Shown here one piece after another: positions 5,576-5,589 of a DNA stretch of 5,589 nucleotides; the first letter of the stretch is position 1; each line of letters opens with the position of its first letter. The notes under the pieces are model-generated. The model saw only the letters and a program-made list of their open reading frames with translations, made no database searches and was not told where the DNA came from. A program made the translations under genes and the position numbers. This DNA comes from Gammaproteobacteria bacterium (lineage in GTDB: Bacteria; Pseudomonadota; Gammaproteobacteria; Steroidobacterales; BM003): assembly GCA_026193125.1 (NCBI GenBank), contig JAPHSC010000046.1, positions 1 to 5,589 of the forward strand, written 5' to 3'.

Positions 5576-5589
5576 CGACGCGCGGAAAT

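Overview
The window looks like chromosomal DNA from a gammaproteobacterium. The evidence is an OmpR/EnvZ pair very close to the enterobacterial proteins (as I recall their sequences), a Tat-exported flavoprotein of a type I associate with gammaproteobacteria, and moderately GC-rich coding sequence. Genus and habitat cannot be read from the sequence.

Layout from left to right. Positions 1-288 (minus strand) hold the N-terminal part of a secreted, glutamine-rich protein that runs off the left edge. Diverging from it is an OmpR-type response regulator (409-1149, plus). It overlaps by a few bases an EnvZ-type membrane histidine kinase (1146-2462, plus). Facing the kinase gene is a second secreted low-complexity protein (2715-3389, minus), ending in a clear intrinsic terminator at 2658-2689. 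It has a 14-residue Asp/Arg repeat in three tandem copies and a duplicated ~41-residue module. A 347-base divergent intergenic region follows. Last is a complete gene for a Tat-exported FAD-dependent oxidoreductase resembling spermidine dehydrogenase (3737-5575, plus). No RNA genes, mobile elements or CRISPR arrays were seen.

The most notable signal is non-coding. A block of about 49 bases occurs twice without gaps (359-407 and 3496-3544; 35 of 49 positions identical by hand count). Both copies carry four GTTWCM-like hexamers at spacings 10, 22 and 10. Both lie upstream of, and in the same orientation to, the two secreted-protein genes. The hexamers resemble the tandem half-sites bound by OmpR-family regulators, and the regulator here keeps an OmpR-like recognition helix.

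The simplest reading is a small local regulon. The EnvZ-like kinase senses an envelope signal and phosphorylates the OmpR-like regulator. The regulator then binds the paired blocks to control the two flanking secreted proteins, and perhaps its own gene and the flavoenzyme. The block duplication is seen directly; the regulatory circuit is inference.
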